Source: Pseudomonas anatoliensis
GTDB taxonomy: Bacteria > Pseudomonadota > Gammaproteobacteria > Pseudomonadales > Pseudomonadaceae
Direction: 5' to 3'
Length of the DNA stretch: 64,000 nt
Assembly (NCBI RefSeq): GCF_017976235.1
Contig: NZ_JACVHC010000002.1
Location: 832,432-896,431 of the forward strand
Part shown: piece by piece, positions 8,524 through 17,624 of the stretch
Layout: each line of letters starts with the position of its first letter
Position numbering within the stretch: position 1 is the stretch's first letter
Position numbers and translations under genes: made by a program
Notes under the pieces: generated by a model
Databases searched by the model: none
What the model was told of the DNA's origin: nothing
What the model saw: the letters and a program-made list of their open reading frames with translations, nothing else

Positions 8524-9066
8524 CTAGAGTGGCAATACCAAAGGCAACAACCGCGCCGTGTTGCGCGCGTCCTCCAGCGCCCGATGTTGCTGGCCGCTGA
8601 ACTGCATGCCGGCGAGCGCCAGCGCACCGTTGAGCCCCAGCGGCCGTTCCAGGCGCCGGGCCTTGGCAAAGCGTTGCTTGAGATTCATGTGCGGCACTTT
8701 GCTCAATCCACTGTCGATTGCCAGTCGCTGCCATTCCTGCAGCAATTGCTTGCGGTCGTAATCGCCCCAACTGGCCCAGCCTTCCAGACGTGGCTGATGC
8801 TGGGCGAGCCAGCGTTCGAACGCCGGCCAGACATCGGTCAAGGTCTGTGCCGCGTCGATATTGGCCTGGGTGATGTGCGTGAGCTGGCGACAGAAGGGCG
8901 TCAGCAAGGGCCGCCGTGTCGGTTTGACGAAGCGCTGAAAGTGATCCTGCTCGCGTCCGGCACGATCGACCAGCGTGGCGCCGATCTCGATGATTTCCAT
9001 TTCCGTGACCGGCCAGCCACCCTCGTCGGTGGTAGCTTCCAGATCAATGACCAGCCAGTGTGGCAT
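8524..9066 (-). CDS. DEDD-family 3'-5' exonuclease
   Basis: 180 residues with an RNase T/DnaQ-like fold. The three exonuclease motifs are present: Exo I DLEAT (Asp and Glu at about 8 and 10), Exo II around the GWASWGDYD segment, and Exo III HRALEDARNTARL with the general-base His and last Asp. The closest architecture known to me is the small KapD/ERI-1-like exonuclease group, acting on RNA or DNA 3' ends. It lies between ppnP and atuF with gaps of about 100 and 70 bases and looks independent of both. Confidence 0.85.
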   Translation of the reverse strand: MPHWLVIDLEATTDEGGWPVTEMEIIEIGATLVDRAGREQDHFQRFVKPTRRPLLTPFCRQLTHITQANIDAAQTLTDVWPAFERWLAQHQPRLEGWASWGDYDRKQLLQEWQRLAIDSGLSKVPHMNLKQRFAKARRLERPLGLNGALALAGMQFSGQQHRALEDARNTARLLPLVLPL

Positions 9067-9136
9067 CGCAGGGTTCCTGATTTCCGCGTTCTGATAATTC
9101 AGAGCGTAGTCAAACCCCGCGGATGCGCTCGGGCGA

Positions 9137-11098
9137 CTACTCGACCTGCAACAGAACCTGACGATTTTTTACCTGATCGCCGACCTTGACCTGCACCCGC
9201 TTGAGCACGCCGTCGATGCCGGCCGTGAGCGGATGCTCCATTTTCATTGCCTCCAGCACCACCAGCAATTGACCCTTGCTGACCGCACTGCCTTCGCTGA
9301 CGAGGACGTCGACAATGGCCCCGTCCATCGGCGCCTTCAAGGTGCCGGAGCTGACGCTGGTCTGACTGCCGATTACCACGTGAGTTCGATCCTCCAGGTG
9401 CAGACTGCCGGGATGGGTGAACAGCCAGAGTTGCCCGGTATCGAGGCGGTAGGCGTGGCGTTGGCGCAGGCCATCGATTTCAAGTGTCACTGAACATGTG
9501 CTGTGATCGATGAGTTTCAGCTCGAGGGCGCGTTCAGCGATTTGCACCTCAATCACATCCCCCGCGCACCTGAGCAGTTGCGCGGTCCAGTTCTGTTCAT
9601 CAAGACCCAGCCGATAATGCAGCGGCACGCTGGCGTTGTTGCGCCAGCCGCTCAATGGCGCGCGGTGTTGTTGCGCCGATGCCAGATAAAACAGCACGGC
9701 AGCGATAGCCAGTTCTTCGGCACTCGGCGTGTAGGCATGCAAGCTTTGGTGATCGCTGAAATGCTGGGGAATGAATCCGGTGCTGAATTCACCGCTGATG
9801 AATTGTGCATGTTGCAGCAGACTTTCGAGCAAGCGCTGATTGCTTTGCACGCCCAGCAACACCGTGTCCTGCACCGCGCGCAGCAGCTTGCGGCGGGCCT
9901 CTTCACGCGTGGCACCGTGAGCGATCAGTTTGCCGAGCATCGGGTCATAGAACGGGCTGACCGTTTGCCCTTCATGCAAACCATGGTCAATCCGCGCGCC
10001 GTGTTGCAACGCGGGTTCCCACGCCTGAATGCACCCGGTTTGCGGCAGAAAATCCTGCGCGGGATCTTCGGCATAAAGCCGCACTTCCATGGCATGGCCA
10101 TTGAGCTGGACTTGCGCCTGAGTCAACGGCAGAGGCCGCCCCTCGGCCACCGACAATTGCCAGGCGACCAGATCGAGGCCGGTGATCAGTTCAGTCACCG
10201 GGTGCTCGACCTGCAGACGGGTGTTCATCTCAAGGAAATAGAACTGCCCGCGCGCGTCGAGCAGAAACTCCACGGTGCCGGCGCCGACATAATTCACTGC
10301 GCGGCCGGCCTTCAGTGCAGCTTCGCCCATGGCTTGGCGCAACTCGGCGGTCATCACCGGGCAGGGCGCTTCTTCGATGACTTTTTGGTGCCGACGCTGG
10401 ATCGAACAGTCGCGTTCGCCGAGATAGATCAGATTGCCGTGGTGATCGCCAAACAGTTGCACTTCAACGTGTCGCGGGTCGATCAGCGCCTGTTCGAGAA
10501 TCAATTCGTCGCTGCCAAATGCATTCAGGGCTTCAGAGCGCGCGGTGCGCAGTTGCGCTGGCAGTTGCGCAGCGTTGTGCACCAGCCGCATACCGCGACC
10601 GCCACCACCGGCACTGGCCTTGATCATCAACGGGTAGCCGATGCGTTCGGCTTCGCTCAGCAAGGTGGCGTCGTCCTGCGCTGCACCTTGATAGCCAGCG
10701 ATGCACGGGACGCCGGCGTCGAGCATGGCGAGTTTCGACAGGCGTTTGCTGCCCATCAGTTCGATCGCCTCGGCGCTCGGGCCGATGAAAATCAGGCCGG
10801 CCTGTTCGCAGGCGCGGGCGAACCCGGCGTTTTCCGAGAGAAAACCATAGCCGGGGTGGATCGCATGGGCGCCGCTGCGGCGGGCGGCGTCGAGGATGGC
10901 CGGAATGTTCAGGTAAGACTGCTGCACCGGCGACGGGCCAACCCGCATGGCTTGATCGGCGATTTTTACGTGCAGCGCATCGGCGTCGGCGTCGCTGAAG
11001 ATGGCGACGGTGCGGTAACCAAGGGCCTGTGCGGTGCGCTGGATACGGCAGGCGATTTCACCGCGATTGGCGATCAGGATTTTGTGGATGGCGGGCAT
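9137..11098 (-). CDS. atuF: Geranyl-CoA carboxylase, biotin-containing alpha subunit
   Basis: 653 residues in the order biotin carboxylase N-domain (KILIANRGEIACRI), ATP-grasp domain with glycine-rich ASAGGGGRGM, biotin carboxylase C-domain, linker, and a C-terminal biotinyl domain with EAMKMEH carrying the biotinylated lysine. It is the alpha partner of AtuC; together they carboxylate geranyl-CoA in acyclic terpene breakdown. The family also includes methylcrotonyl-CoA carboxylase (LiuD); the atu gene order decides for AtuF. It is the last gene of the operon; a 68-base gap with a REP core separates it from atuE. The atuG and atuH genes that follow in P. aeruginosa are absent here. Confidence 0.9.
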   Translation of the reverse strand: MPAIHKILIANRGEIACRIQRTAQALGYRTVAIFSDADADALHVKIADQAMRVGPSPVQQSYLNIPAILDAARRSGAHAIHPGYGFLSENAGFARACEQAGLIFIGPSAEAIELMGSKRLSKLAMLDAGVPCIAGYQGAAQDDATLLSEAERIGYPLMIKASAGGGGRGMRLVHNAAQLPAQLRTARSEALNAFGSDELILEQALIDPRHVEVQLFGDHHGNLIYLGERDCSIQRRHQKVIEEAPCPVMTAELRQAMGEAALKAGRAVNYVGAGTVEFLLDARGQFYFLEMNTRLQVEHPVTELITGLDLVAWQLSVAEGRPLPLTQAQVQLNGHAMEVRLYAEDPAQDFLPQTGCIQAWEPALQHGARIDHGLHEGQTVSPFYDPMLGKLIAHGATREEARRKLLRAVQDTVLLGVQSNQRLLESLLQHAQFISGEFSTGFIPQHFSDHQSLHAYTPSAEELAIAAVLFYLASAQQHRAPLSGWRNNASVPLHYRLGLDEQNWTAQLLRCAGDVIEVQIAERALELKLIDHSTCSVTLEIDGLRQRHAYRLDTGQLWLFTHPGSLHLEDRTHVVIGSQTSVSSGTLKAPMDGAIVDVLVSEGSAVSKGQLLVVLEAMKMEHPLTAGIDGVLKRVQVKVGDQVKNRQVLLQVE

Positions 11099-11133
11099 GG
11101 GCTTTTTCCCTTTGGTTTTGTGCTAGATGATCT

Positions 11134-11165
11134 GGCCTCTTCGCGGGCAAGCCCGCTCCCACAGG
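11134..11165. repeat. Single REP core (cgcgggcaagcccgctccc family)
   Basis: The palindromic core tcgcgggcaagcccgctccc followed by acaggg sits in the 68-base gap between atuE and atuF. In this position its hairpin could affect mRNA stability or relative expression of atuF. Confidence 0.8.
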
Positions 11166-11166
11166 G

Positions 11167-11964
11167 TCAGGTGGCCCAGCCCGGTTTGCGTTTTTGCATG
11201 AACGCCATGGTGCCCTCGATGCCTTCGGCGCCAGTCACCGCTTCGCTGAACCACTGCGCCGCTTCATCGAGCAACTCAGTCGATGGTTGCCCGGCACTGG
11301 CCAGCAGAAGTTGTTTGGTGACGGCATTCGCCTGCGGCGCGCAACACAAGACATGCTGCAACACCTCATCCAGTCGCTCGGCCAATGCCTGCGCATCCTG
11401 CTCGACAAAATGCACAACCCCCAAGCGCCGCGCCTGATGACCATCGAAACGCGCAGCGGTCAACGCCAGTCTGCGTGTCTCGGTCAAGCCAATGCGTTGC
11501 ACCACAAACGGCGCGATCTGCGCCGGTAGCAGGCCGAGGCTGGTTTCCGGCAGACCGAATTGCGCTTTGTGATCAGCCATCGCCACGTCGCTGACACAGG
11601 CCAGGCCAAACCCGCCGCCCATCACCGCGCCTTGCAGCACGCAGATCAATACTTGCGGTGCGTGCTGGGCTTCCACCAGCAGCGCGCCGAACGCCCGATT
11701 CAAATCACGGTAAGCCTCGGCACCCTCGGCGCGGGCATTGGCCATGTCCTTGATGTCGCCGCCGGCACAGAAATGTCCGCCGCTACCGCTGAGCACCAAG
11801 GCCCGAACAGCACGGTCATCGCGAACGGCCGCCAACACCGCGCGCAGTTCGCTGACCATTTGCAGACTCATCGCATTGCGGCTGTCCGGGCGATTGAGGG
11901 TGATGTGCAGCACACCGCCATGCAATTCCAGAATCAGCGTCTGGCACTCGGGCAGGCCACTCAT
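11167..11964 (-). CDS. atuE: Isohexenylglutaconyl-CoA hydratase
   Basis: The start at 11964 (MSGLPECQ...) overlaps the stop of atuD by 4 bases; the frame stays open further upstream only because it reads antisense/out of frame through atuD. This gives 265 residues, a usual crotonase length. Crotonase marks are HFCAGGDIKDM (oxyanion-hole segment) and GAVMGGGFGLACVSDVAMA with the second oxyanion-hole glycine, followed by FGLPETSLGLLP. In the atu pathway it hydrates the product of geranyl-CoA carboxylation. Specificity is inferred from the operon. Confidence 0.9.
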   Translation of the reverse strand: MSGLPECQTLILELHGGVLHITLNRPDSRNAMSLQMVSELRAVLAAVRDDRAVRALVLSGSGGHFCAGGDIKDMANARAEGAEAYRDLNRAFGALLVEAQHAPQVLICVLQGAVMGGGFGLACVSDVAMADHKAQFGLPETSLGLLPAQIAPFVVQRIGLTETRRLALTAARFDGHQARRLGVVHFVEQDAQALAERLDEVLQHVLCCAPQANAVTKQLLLASAGQPSTELLDEAAQWFSEAVTGAEGIEGTMAFMQKRKPGWAT

Positions 11965-13118
11965 TTCTTTTTCCCCGGCAGGATGCCCATCAGTTTGCAG
12001 ATGATCCCCAGCATGATTTCGTCGGCGCCGCCGCCAATCGATACCAGCCGCACATCGCGATAGGCGCGTGCCACCGGGTTGTCCCACATGAAGCCCATGC
12101 CGCCCCAGTATTGCAGGCAACTGTCGCTGACTTCGCGGCCGAGCCGGCCGGCCTTGAGCTTGGCCATCGACGCCAGTCGGGTAACGTCCTGGCCCCGAAC
12201 GTATTGCTCGGTGGCCTGATAAACCAATGCGCGCAGGCATTCGATTTCAGTCTGCAATTCGGCGAGGCGGAAATGGATGACCTGATTGTCGATCAGTGCA
12301 TTGCCGAAGGTCTTGCGTTCCTTGCAGTACTCGATGGTGCTGTCGACGCAATACTCCAGACCCTTGATCATGTTCGCCGCGCCGAACAGGCGTTCTTCCT
12401 GAAACTGCAACATCTGCATCATGAAGCCTGCGCCTTCATGACCGATGCGGTTGCGCTGCGGCACGCGGACATCGTCGAAAAACACCTGCGCGGTTTCCGA
12501 ACTGCGCATGCCGAGCTTGTCCAGATGCGAGCTGAGGCTGATACCGGGCGTGGTCATCGGCACCATGATCAGCGACTTGTTGATGTGCGGCTTGTCGTCC
12601 GAAGTGTTGGCCAGCAGGCAGATGAAGTCGGCGCTCGGCGAGTTGGTGATCCACATTTTGCTGCCATTGATCACGTAGTCGTCACCGTCCTTGCGCGCAG
12701 TGGTTTTCAACCCCGCGACGTCCGAGCCGGCACCGACTTCGGAAACACCGATGCAGCCAACCTGCTCGCCGGTGATTGCCGGGCGAAGGAACTCTTCGCG
12801 CAGTTCATCCGAGCCGAACCGCGCCAGCGCCGGGGTGCACATGTCGGTCTGTACACCAATCGACATCGGGATGCCGCCGCAATGAATGGTGCCGAACTCT
12901 TCAGCCGCGACAATCGAGTAGCTGTAATCGAGGTCCATGCCGCCGAATTTTTCTGGCTTGGAAATGCCCAGCAGGCCGAGGTCGCCGGCCTTGCGGAAGA
13001 TCTCGTGGATCGGAAAGCGTCCGGCCTTTTCCCATTCATCGACGTGCGGGTTGATCTCGTGTTCGACAAACTGGCGGACGGTGCGGCGCAGTGCTTCGTG
13101 TTCCGGGGTGAAGATCAT
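11961..13118 (-). CDS. atuD: Citronellyl-CoA dehydrogenase
   Basis: 385 residues with the acyl-CoA dehydrogenase layout: N-terminal helices (1-120), beta domain with CIGVSEVGAGSDVAGL (signature 1) and WITNSPSADF, and C-terminal helical domain with the QYWGGMGFM...VARAYRDVR segment. It uses FAD to oxidise citronellyl-CoA to geranyl-CoA and passes electrons to ETF. Substrate is inferred from its place between atuC and atuE. Overlaps atuE by 4 bases. Confidence 0.9.
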   Translation of the reverse strand: MIFTPEHEALRRTVRQFVEHEINPHVDEWEKAGRFPIHEIFRKAGDLGLLGISKPEKFGGMDLDYSYSIVAAEEFGTIHCGGIPMSIGVQTDMCTPALARFGSDELREEFLRPAITGEQVGCIGVSEVGAGSDVAGLKTTARKDGDDYVINGSKMWITNSPSADFICLLANTSDDKPHINKSLIMVPMTTPGISLSSHLDKLGMRSSETAQVFFDDVRVPQRNRIGHEGAGFMMQMLQFQEERLFGAANMIKGLEYCVDSTIEYCKERKTFGNALIDNQVIHFRLAELQTEIECLRALVYQATEQYVRGQDVTRLASMAKLKAGRLGREVSDSCLQYWGGMGFMWDNPVARAYRDVRLVSIGGGADEIMLGIICKLMGILPGKKK

Positions 13119-13148
13119 TTTTATTGTTCTCCGTAAGATCCGTGGCCG

Positions 13149-14765
13149 TCAGAAGCGGCTGACGCCGAAGCTGTTGGGTTGCAGTGCGCGAATGTCGGCT
13201 TCGTGGCAAATATCCAGCAAGTAACCGAGCAGGGTGCGAGTGTCACGCGGGTCGATCAATCCGTCGTCCCACAGGTTGGCGCTGCCGTAGAGCGCGGTGG
13301 ACTGGCTGTCGAGTTTCTGCGCGGTGACCTGTTCGAGCATGTCGAGCACTTTCGGGTCTGGTACCAGGCCGTCCTTGAGCTGTTTGGCTTCGGTGACGAT
13401 GCGCAGCACTTTGCCAGCCTGCGCGCCGCCCATCACCGCCGTGCGGCTGTTGGGCCAGGCGAAAATGAACCGTGGATCAAGGCCGCGCCCACACATCGCA
13501 TAGTTGCCGGCGCCGTAGGAGCCGCCGACGACCATCGTCAGTTTAGGCACTCGCGCGTTGGCCACCGCTTGAATCAGTTTCGAACCGTGTTTGATCACCC
13601 CTTGCTGCTCGGACTCGGTGCCGACCATGAACCCCGTGGTGTTATGGAAAAACAGCAGCGGCGTCTGGCTCTGATCGCACAGCTGAATGAACTGCGCAGC
13701 TTTGCTCGCACCGTTCGGCGTGATCGGGCCGTTGTTGCCGATGAAGCCGCAGGCGCGGCCCTGGATTTTCAGTTGGCCGCAAATGGTCTGCTGATCGAAC
13801 TCACCCTTGAACTCAAGGAAGTTTGACTCGTCAGCGATGCGCACAATGATTTCGCGCACGTCGTAGGGTTTTTTCGGATCGTCCGGGATCAAGCCGAGCA
13901 ATTCATCGATCGGGTAGAGCGGCTCTTTGTATTGCGGCTCCGGCAGCCACGGCAGTTGCTCGTTCCACGGCAGCATCCGCAGAATCTCGCGCACTTGTCG
14001 CACGCCATCGGCATCGTTCTCGGCCAGATACTCGGCCGTGCCGGCGACCTGCGCGTGCATCTCGGCGCCGCCCAGTTCTTCATCGGTCGCCACTTCGCCG
14101 GTTGCGGCCTTGAGCAGCGGGGGGCCGGCGAGAAACAGCTTGGCCTTGCCGCGCACCACCACTACGTAATCCGACAAGCCCGGTTGATAAGCTCCGCCCG
14201 CCGTAGCCGAGCCATGCACCACGGTGATCTGCGGCAAACCCATCGCCGACATCCGTGCCTGATTGGCAAAGCTGCGCGCACCTTCGACGAAAATCTCCGC
14301 TGCGTAGTTGAGGTTGGCACCGCCGCTTTCGGCGAGGGTGATCACCGGCAGTTTGTTTTCCTGAGCGATCTGTTGCAGGCGCAGGGATTTTTTCAGGCCA
14401 CTGGGCGAGATCGTGCCGCCCTTGATTGCGCTGTTATTGGCGACGACCATCGCGCGGATGCCTGACACGTAGCCAATACCGGCGATCAATCCACCACCGG
14501 CCGCGCTGCCGTCCTTGTCGTCATGCAGTTTGTAACCGGCGAGGCTGGCCAGCTCGAGAAAAGGTGCGCCGGGGTCGAGCAGCAGGTTCAAGCGTTCGCG
14601 GGGCAGCAGTTGCCCGCGCTTGTCGAATTTCGGCTTGGCTTCGGCGGCCTTGTTCAGCAGGTTCTGTTCGAGTTGTTGCACTTGCTCGATGGCGGTAAGC
14701 ATCGCCGCACGGTTGCGGGCGAATGCCTCGCTGTGGGGGTCGAGTCGGGACTGGATCTGCGCCAT
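13149..14765 (-). CDS. atuC: Geranyl-CoA carboxylase, carboxyltransferase beta subunit
   Basis: 538 residues, the usual length for biotin-dependent carboxyltransferase beta subunits. It has the two crotonase-like halves: the N half with RMSAMGLPQITVVHGSATAGGAYQPGL-type acyl-CoA site (about 165-190) and the C half with FMVGTESEQQGVIKHGSK and VGGSYGAGNYAMCGRG. It transfers carboxyl from biotin on AtuF to geranyl-CoA. The paralogue LiuB acts on methylcrotonyl-CoA; neighbours favour AtuC. Only 3 bases separate it from atuB. Confidence 0.92.
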   Translation of the reverse strand: MAQIQSRLDPHSEAFARNRAAMLTAIEQVQQLEQNLLNKAAEAKPKFDKRGQLLPRERLNLLLDPGAPFLELASLAGYKLHDDKDGSAAGGGLIAGIGYVSGIRAMVVANNSAIKGGTISPSGLKKSLRLQQIAQENKLPVITLAESGGANLNYAAEIFVEGARSFANQARMSAMGLPQITVVHGSATAGGAYQPGLSDYVVVVRGKAKLFLAGPPLLKAATGEVATDEELGGAEMHAQVAGTAEYLAENDADGVRQVREILRMLPWNEQLPWLPEPQYKEPLYPIDELLGLIPDDPKKPYDVREIIVRIADESNFLEFKGEFDQQTICGQLKIQGRACGFIGNNGPITPNGASKAAQFIQLCDQSQTPLLFFHNTTGFMVGTESEQQGVIKHGSKLIQAVANARVPKLTMVVGGSYGAGNYAMCGRGLDPRFIFAWPNSRTAVMGGAQAGKVLRIVTEAKQLKDGLVPDPKVLDMLEQVTAQKLDSQSTALYGSANLWDDGLIDPRDTRTLLGYLLDICHEADIRALQPNSFGVSRF

Positions 14766-14768
14766 GGC

Positions 14769-15638
14769 TTACTCCTTGTCCTTGAGCACATCGGGAAGGT
14801 AGGCCCGGTGAAAACCATTGAACGATTCACTGTGGGTCGCTTTGTGCAACGGCCACGCACGACTGCCGAGGCTGGCTGCGCCATCGATACGCAACGTGCT
14901 GCCACTGATGAACGCCGCCGCCGGACTGAGCAGAAACACGATCGCCGCGCTGACTTCCGATTCGGTGCCGATGCGCTTGAGTGGCACATGCTCGCGCAGG
15001 GTCGGGATCACCGCTTTGAATGCGCCTTCGTAGGTGTCCATGCCGCTGGAGGCAATCCAGCCCGGCGCCACCGCGTTGACCCGCACCCCGGCGTAACCCC
15101 ACTCGAAGGCGGCGGTCTTGGTGAAGTTGTCCATGCCCGCACGCGCCGCGCCGGAGTGGCCCATGCCGGGCATGCCGCCCCACATGTCGGCGAGCATGTT
15201 GACGATGTTGCCACCGTGTTTGCTCATCGACTGGTTAAACACTTCCCGTGCCATCAGAAAACCGCCGACCAGGTTGGTGCGCAGTACGGTTTCGAAACCT
15301 TTCTGATTGATCGAAGCCAGCGGCGCCGGGTATTGGCCGCCGGCATTGTTGACCAGGCCATGGATCGGCCCGTGTTCAGCGATCAATTCGCTGACCAGTT
15401 GTCTGACCGCTTCCTCATCGCGGATATCGCAAGCCTGCCAATGCGCGCAACCACCGTCCTCGGTGATTTCGGCGGCGACTTTTTGCAGCTTTTCAGGTTT
15501 GCGCCCGACCAGCAGCACATGGGCGCCGAGCGCTGCCAGCTCGTGGGCGGTGCAGCGGCCAATGCCGCTGCCGCCGCCAGTGACGATGATGGTCTGGCCG
15601 CTGAACAGCTCGGCATTGAAAATCGACGCGTAAGCCAT
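14769..15638 (-). CDS. atuB: SDR-family oxidoreductase of the atu operon
   Basis: The start at 15638 is chosen because GAGGA lies 8 bases before it; a second ATG three codons upstream abuts that site. 289 residues, Rossmann fold with TGGGSGIGR cofactor loop (about 19-27) and NNAGGQYPAP. The usual catalytic YxxxK is not present: the aligned segment reads GHSGAARAGMDNFTK, with His and Arg at the Tyr and Lys positions. That variant is shared with trans-2-enoyl-CoA reductase-like members. AtuB's reaction in terpene catabolism is unsettled; alcohol/aldehyde or enoyl-CoA steps are possible. Confidence 0.85.
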   Translation of the reverse strand: MAYASIFNAELFSGQTIIVTGGGSGIGRCTAHELAALGAHVLLVGRKPEKLQKVAAEITEDGGCAHWQACDIRDEEAVRQLVSELIAEHGPIHGLVNNAGGQYPAPLASINQKGFETVLRTNLVGGFLMAREVFNQSMSKHGGNIVNMLADMWGGMPGMGHSGAARAGMDNFTKTAAFEWGYAGVRVNAVAPGWIASSGMDTYEGAFKAVIPTLREHVPLKRIGTESEVSAAIVFLLSPAAAFISGSTLRIDGAASLGSRAWPLHKATHSESFNGFHRAYLPDVLKDKE

Positions 15639-15650
15639 GCAAACCATCCT

Positions 15651-17441
15651 CTAGTCGAACTGTTCGGCGATGCTCTGTGGCACCGGGATCTGGATTTCCA
15701 AGAGTTGCTGGGCGAAAGCTTTGCCTTGCGGGTCGATGCGCAGACTGGCCACGCCACCACCGCCGAGGGCGTTTTCCAATAGAAAGTTGAGGCTATGGGT
15801 GCCGGGCAGATACCAGCGTTCGACGCGGCCGTGGATCGGATCGAGAACGTGGCTCATCCAGTCGACGATCACCTCAGGCGTCAATGCTTCGGCGATCCAC
15901 GGCAGATATTCAGGCTTGCGCGGCATGACGCCGATGTTGCTGTGGTTGCCCTTGTCACCTGAGCGCGCCACGGCCAGTTTCACCAACGGCACGCTGGCGT
16001 CGGCGCGACCCTGGGGTTTGGGTGGTTGCTCGGCGATGGGCAAGTCCTGGCTGTCGAGTGCGGTCAGCGCGGGCAGGGCACATGGGTGATTTTCACCGGT
16101 CAGGTTGATGTGCAGGGTGCAGACGCTTTTGTCGATCAGGAACGAGAACAGGCGGATAACCGGATAGACCTTCGGCCGTCCGCCAACGATGCCGGTCAGC
16201 CCCGGCGCCATGCCGGTTGCAGCCTGGGCGATTTCCCGGGAGAACAGGATCAGCGCCTGCTTGTTCGGATGGCGCACTGCAAGTTTGATTATCACTTCGC
16301 GAGTGTCATGGCGCTGCCCATGAGGGCCGTACGTGGCTTCGCTGCCGAGCAATTCAATGTGGGTTTCGCTGTAAGGCACCCAGCCGCGCTGGCTGAACAT
16401 TTCCGACGTCTTGTCGATGATCGCCTGGCTGACGCGTCGGGCCTTCTCCACTGCATCGATGCCGGCTATCAGGCAACTGGCGGTACAACGGAAGCCGTCC
16501 GGATACGTCGCGCTGACCTTGTATCTGTCGCTGGGCGGCAGGCCTTTGGCACCGTGCACATGCACCGCGTTCTTGCCTTGTTGCTGGAGTTTGACCTGAG
16601 TGAAGTCGCAGACCACATCGGGCAGCAGATAGGCCTGCGGATCGCCGATTTCGTAAAGCATCTGCTCGCCGACGGTCAGCGGCGTGATCAGGCCGCCGGA
16701 GCCCTCGGGCTTGCTGACGATGAAGTGGCTGTCGGCACTGACTTCAACGATTGGAAAGCCGATGTGCTCGTAATCCGGAACGTCGCGCCAGTCGGTGAAG
16801 TTGCCGCCGGTACACTGCGCGCCGCATTCGATGATGTGCCCGGCCAGTGCGGCCTGGGCGAGTTTGTCGTAGTCGTGCCACGACCAGCCGAATTCATGCA
16901 CCAACGCCGCACTGACGACGGCGCTGTCGACCACGCGCCCGGTAATGACGATGTCGGCGCCCAGACGTAGCGCCTCGACGATGCCTGGCGCGCCGAGGTA
17001 GGCGTTGGTCGAGACGCACATCGGTGGCAATGGCGCGCCGGTGAACATTTCGCTGAGGCCCTGAGCGGCGAGCTGCTTGAATTGCGGTTGCAGGTCATCG
17101 CCCAGCAGGACGGCAATTTTCCGCTTGATGCCGGCAGCGTCGCAGGCAGCTTGCAGGGCGGCGGCGCAGGCCTGGGGATTGACGCCGCCAGCGTTGCTGA
17201 TGACGCGGATATTCTGCTCGGCCAGTTGCGGCAGCAGCGGGGTGAGGACGTCGATGAAGTCGCTGGCGAACCCGCCCTGCGGATCCTTCATGCGCGCGCC
17301 GGCCATGATCGACATAGTGATTTCGGCCAGGTAATCGAACACCAGATAATCCAGGCGCCCACCCTCTACCAGTTGCGCGGCGGCGGTAGAGGTGTCACCC
17401 CAGAAAGCACTGGCGCATCCGATGCGGACGGTGGTTGGCAT
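15651..17441 (-). CDS. atuA: Acyclic terpene utilisation protein AtuA
   Basis: The start at 17441 (MPTTVRIGCASAFWGD...) follows GGAG by 7 bases; an extension to 17534 would run through the operator sites and is rejected. 596 residues of the AtuA/DUF1446 family: an N-terminal domain of about 450 residues with GGRLDYLVFDYLAE, and a C-terminal domain (about 480-585) with ARSGDKGNHSNIGV. AtuA is needed for citronellol/geraniol growth in Pseudomonas, but its reaction is not firmly established. First gene of atuABCDEF, divergent from atuR. Confidence 0.93.
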   Translation of the reverse strand: MPTTVRIGCASAFWGDTSTAAAQLVEGGRLDYLVFDYLAEITMSIMAGARMKDPQGGFASDFIDVLTPLLPQLAEQNIRVISNAGGVNPQACAAALQAACDAAGIKRKIAVLLGDDLQPQFKQLAAQGLSEMFTGAPLPPMCVSTNAYLGAPGIVEALRLGADIVITGRVVDSAVVSAALVHEFGWSWHDYDKLAQAALAGHIIECGAQCTGGNFTDWRDVPDYEHIGFPIVEVSADSHFIVSKPEGSGGLITPLTVGEQMLYEIGDPQAYLLPDVVCDFTQVKLQQQGKNAVHVHGAKGLPPSDRYKVSATYPDGFRCTASCLIAGIDAVEKARRVSQAIIDKTSEMFSQRGWVPYSETHIELLGSEATYGPHGQRHDTREVIIKLAVRHPNKQALILFSREIAQAATGMAPGLTGIVGGRPKVYPVIRLFSFLIDKSVCTLHINLTGENHPCALPALTALDSQDLPIAEQPPKPQGRADASVPLVKLAVARSGDKGNHSNIGVMPRKPEYLPWIAEALTPEVIVDWMSHVLDPIHGRVERWYLPGTHSLNFLLENALGGGGVASLRIDPQGKAFAQQLLEIQIPVPQSIAEQFD

Positions 17442-17486
17442 TTTTATCTCCGGCTCAGGGACCTGCGACAGAAGTGTTTGGAGGCT

Positions 17487-17503
17487 ACCAAGCAAGCGCT
17501 TGG
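17487..17503. promoter_or_regulatory. AtuR operator-like site 1
   Basis: The 17-base ACCAAGCAAGCGCTTGG contains arms CCAAGC and GCTTGG around a 4-base centre. Its exact reverse complement occurs at 17531-17547. AtuR of P. aeruginosa is reported to bind two inverted-repeat sites in this intergenic region, so these are the expected operators. Confidence 0.85.
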
Positions 17504-17530
17504 TTTGTAAACAGCTGAAATATCTTCTGC

Positions 17531-17547
17531 CCAAGCGCTTGCTTGGT
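17531..17547. promoter_or_regulatory. AtuR operator-like site 2
   Basis: Sequence CCAAGCGCTTGCTTGGT, the exact reverse complement of site 1, 27 bases away. The centre-to-centre distance of 44 bases is about four DNA turns, compatible with two dimers on one face or co-operative binding. Confidence 0.85.
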
Positions 17548-17624
17548 TGTCGTTGGCGGCTTAAATTGCGCGCAACCCTGCGGTTTCAGGGGGCAACAGA
17601 CTGATCGACTGTAGGAGAGAACGG

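Noticed and set aside
9503..11437. A 644-codon plus-strand frame opposite atuF and atuE
   Set aside because: Shadow of the well-recognised carboxylase and hydratase genes; low-complexity, Gln/His/Arg-rich translation.
11167..12240. Long 357-codon version of atuE
   Set aside because: The extra N-terminal part reads through atuD in another frame; the ATG at 11964 overlaps the atuD stop as expected for coupled genes.
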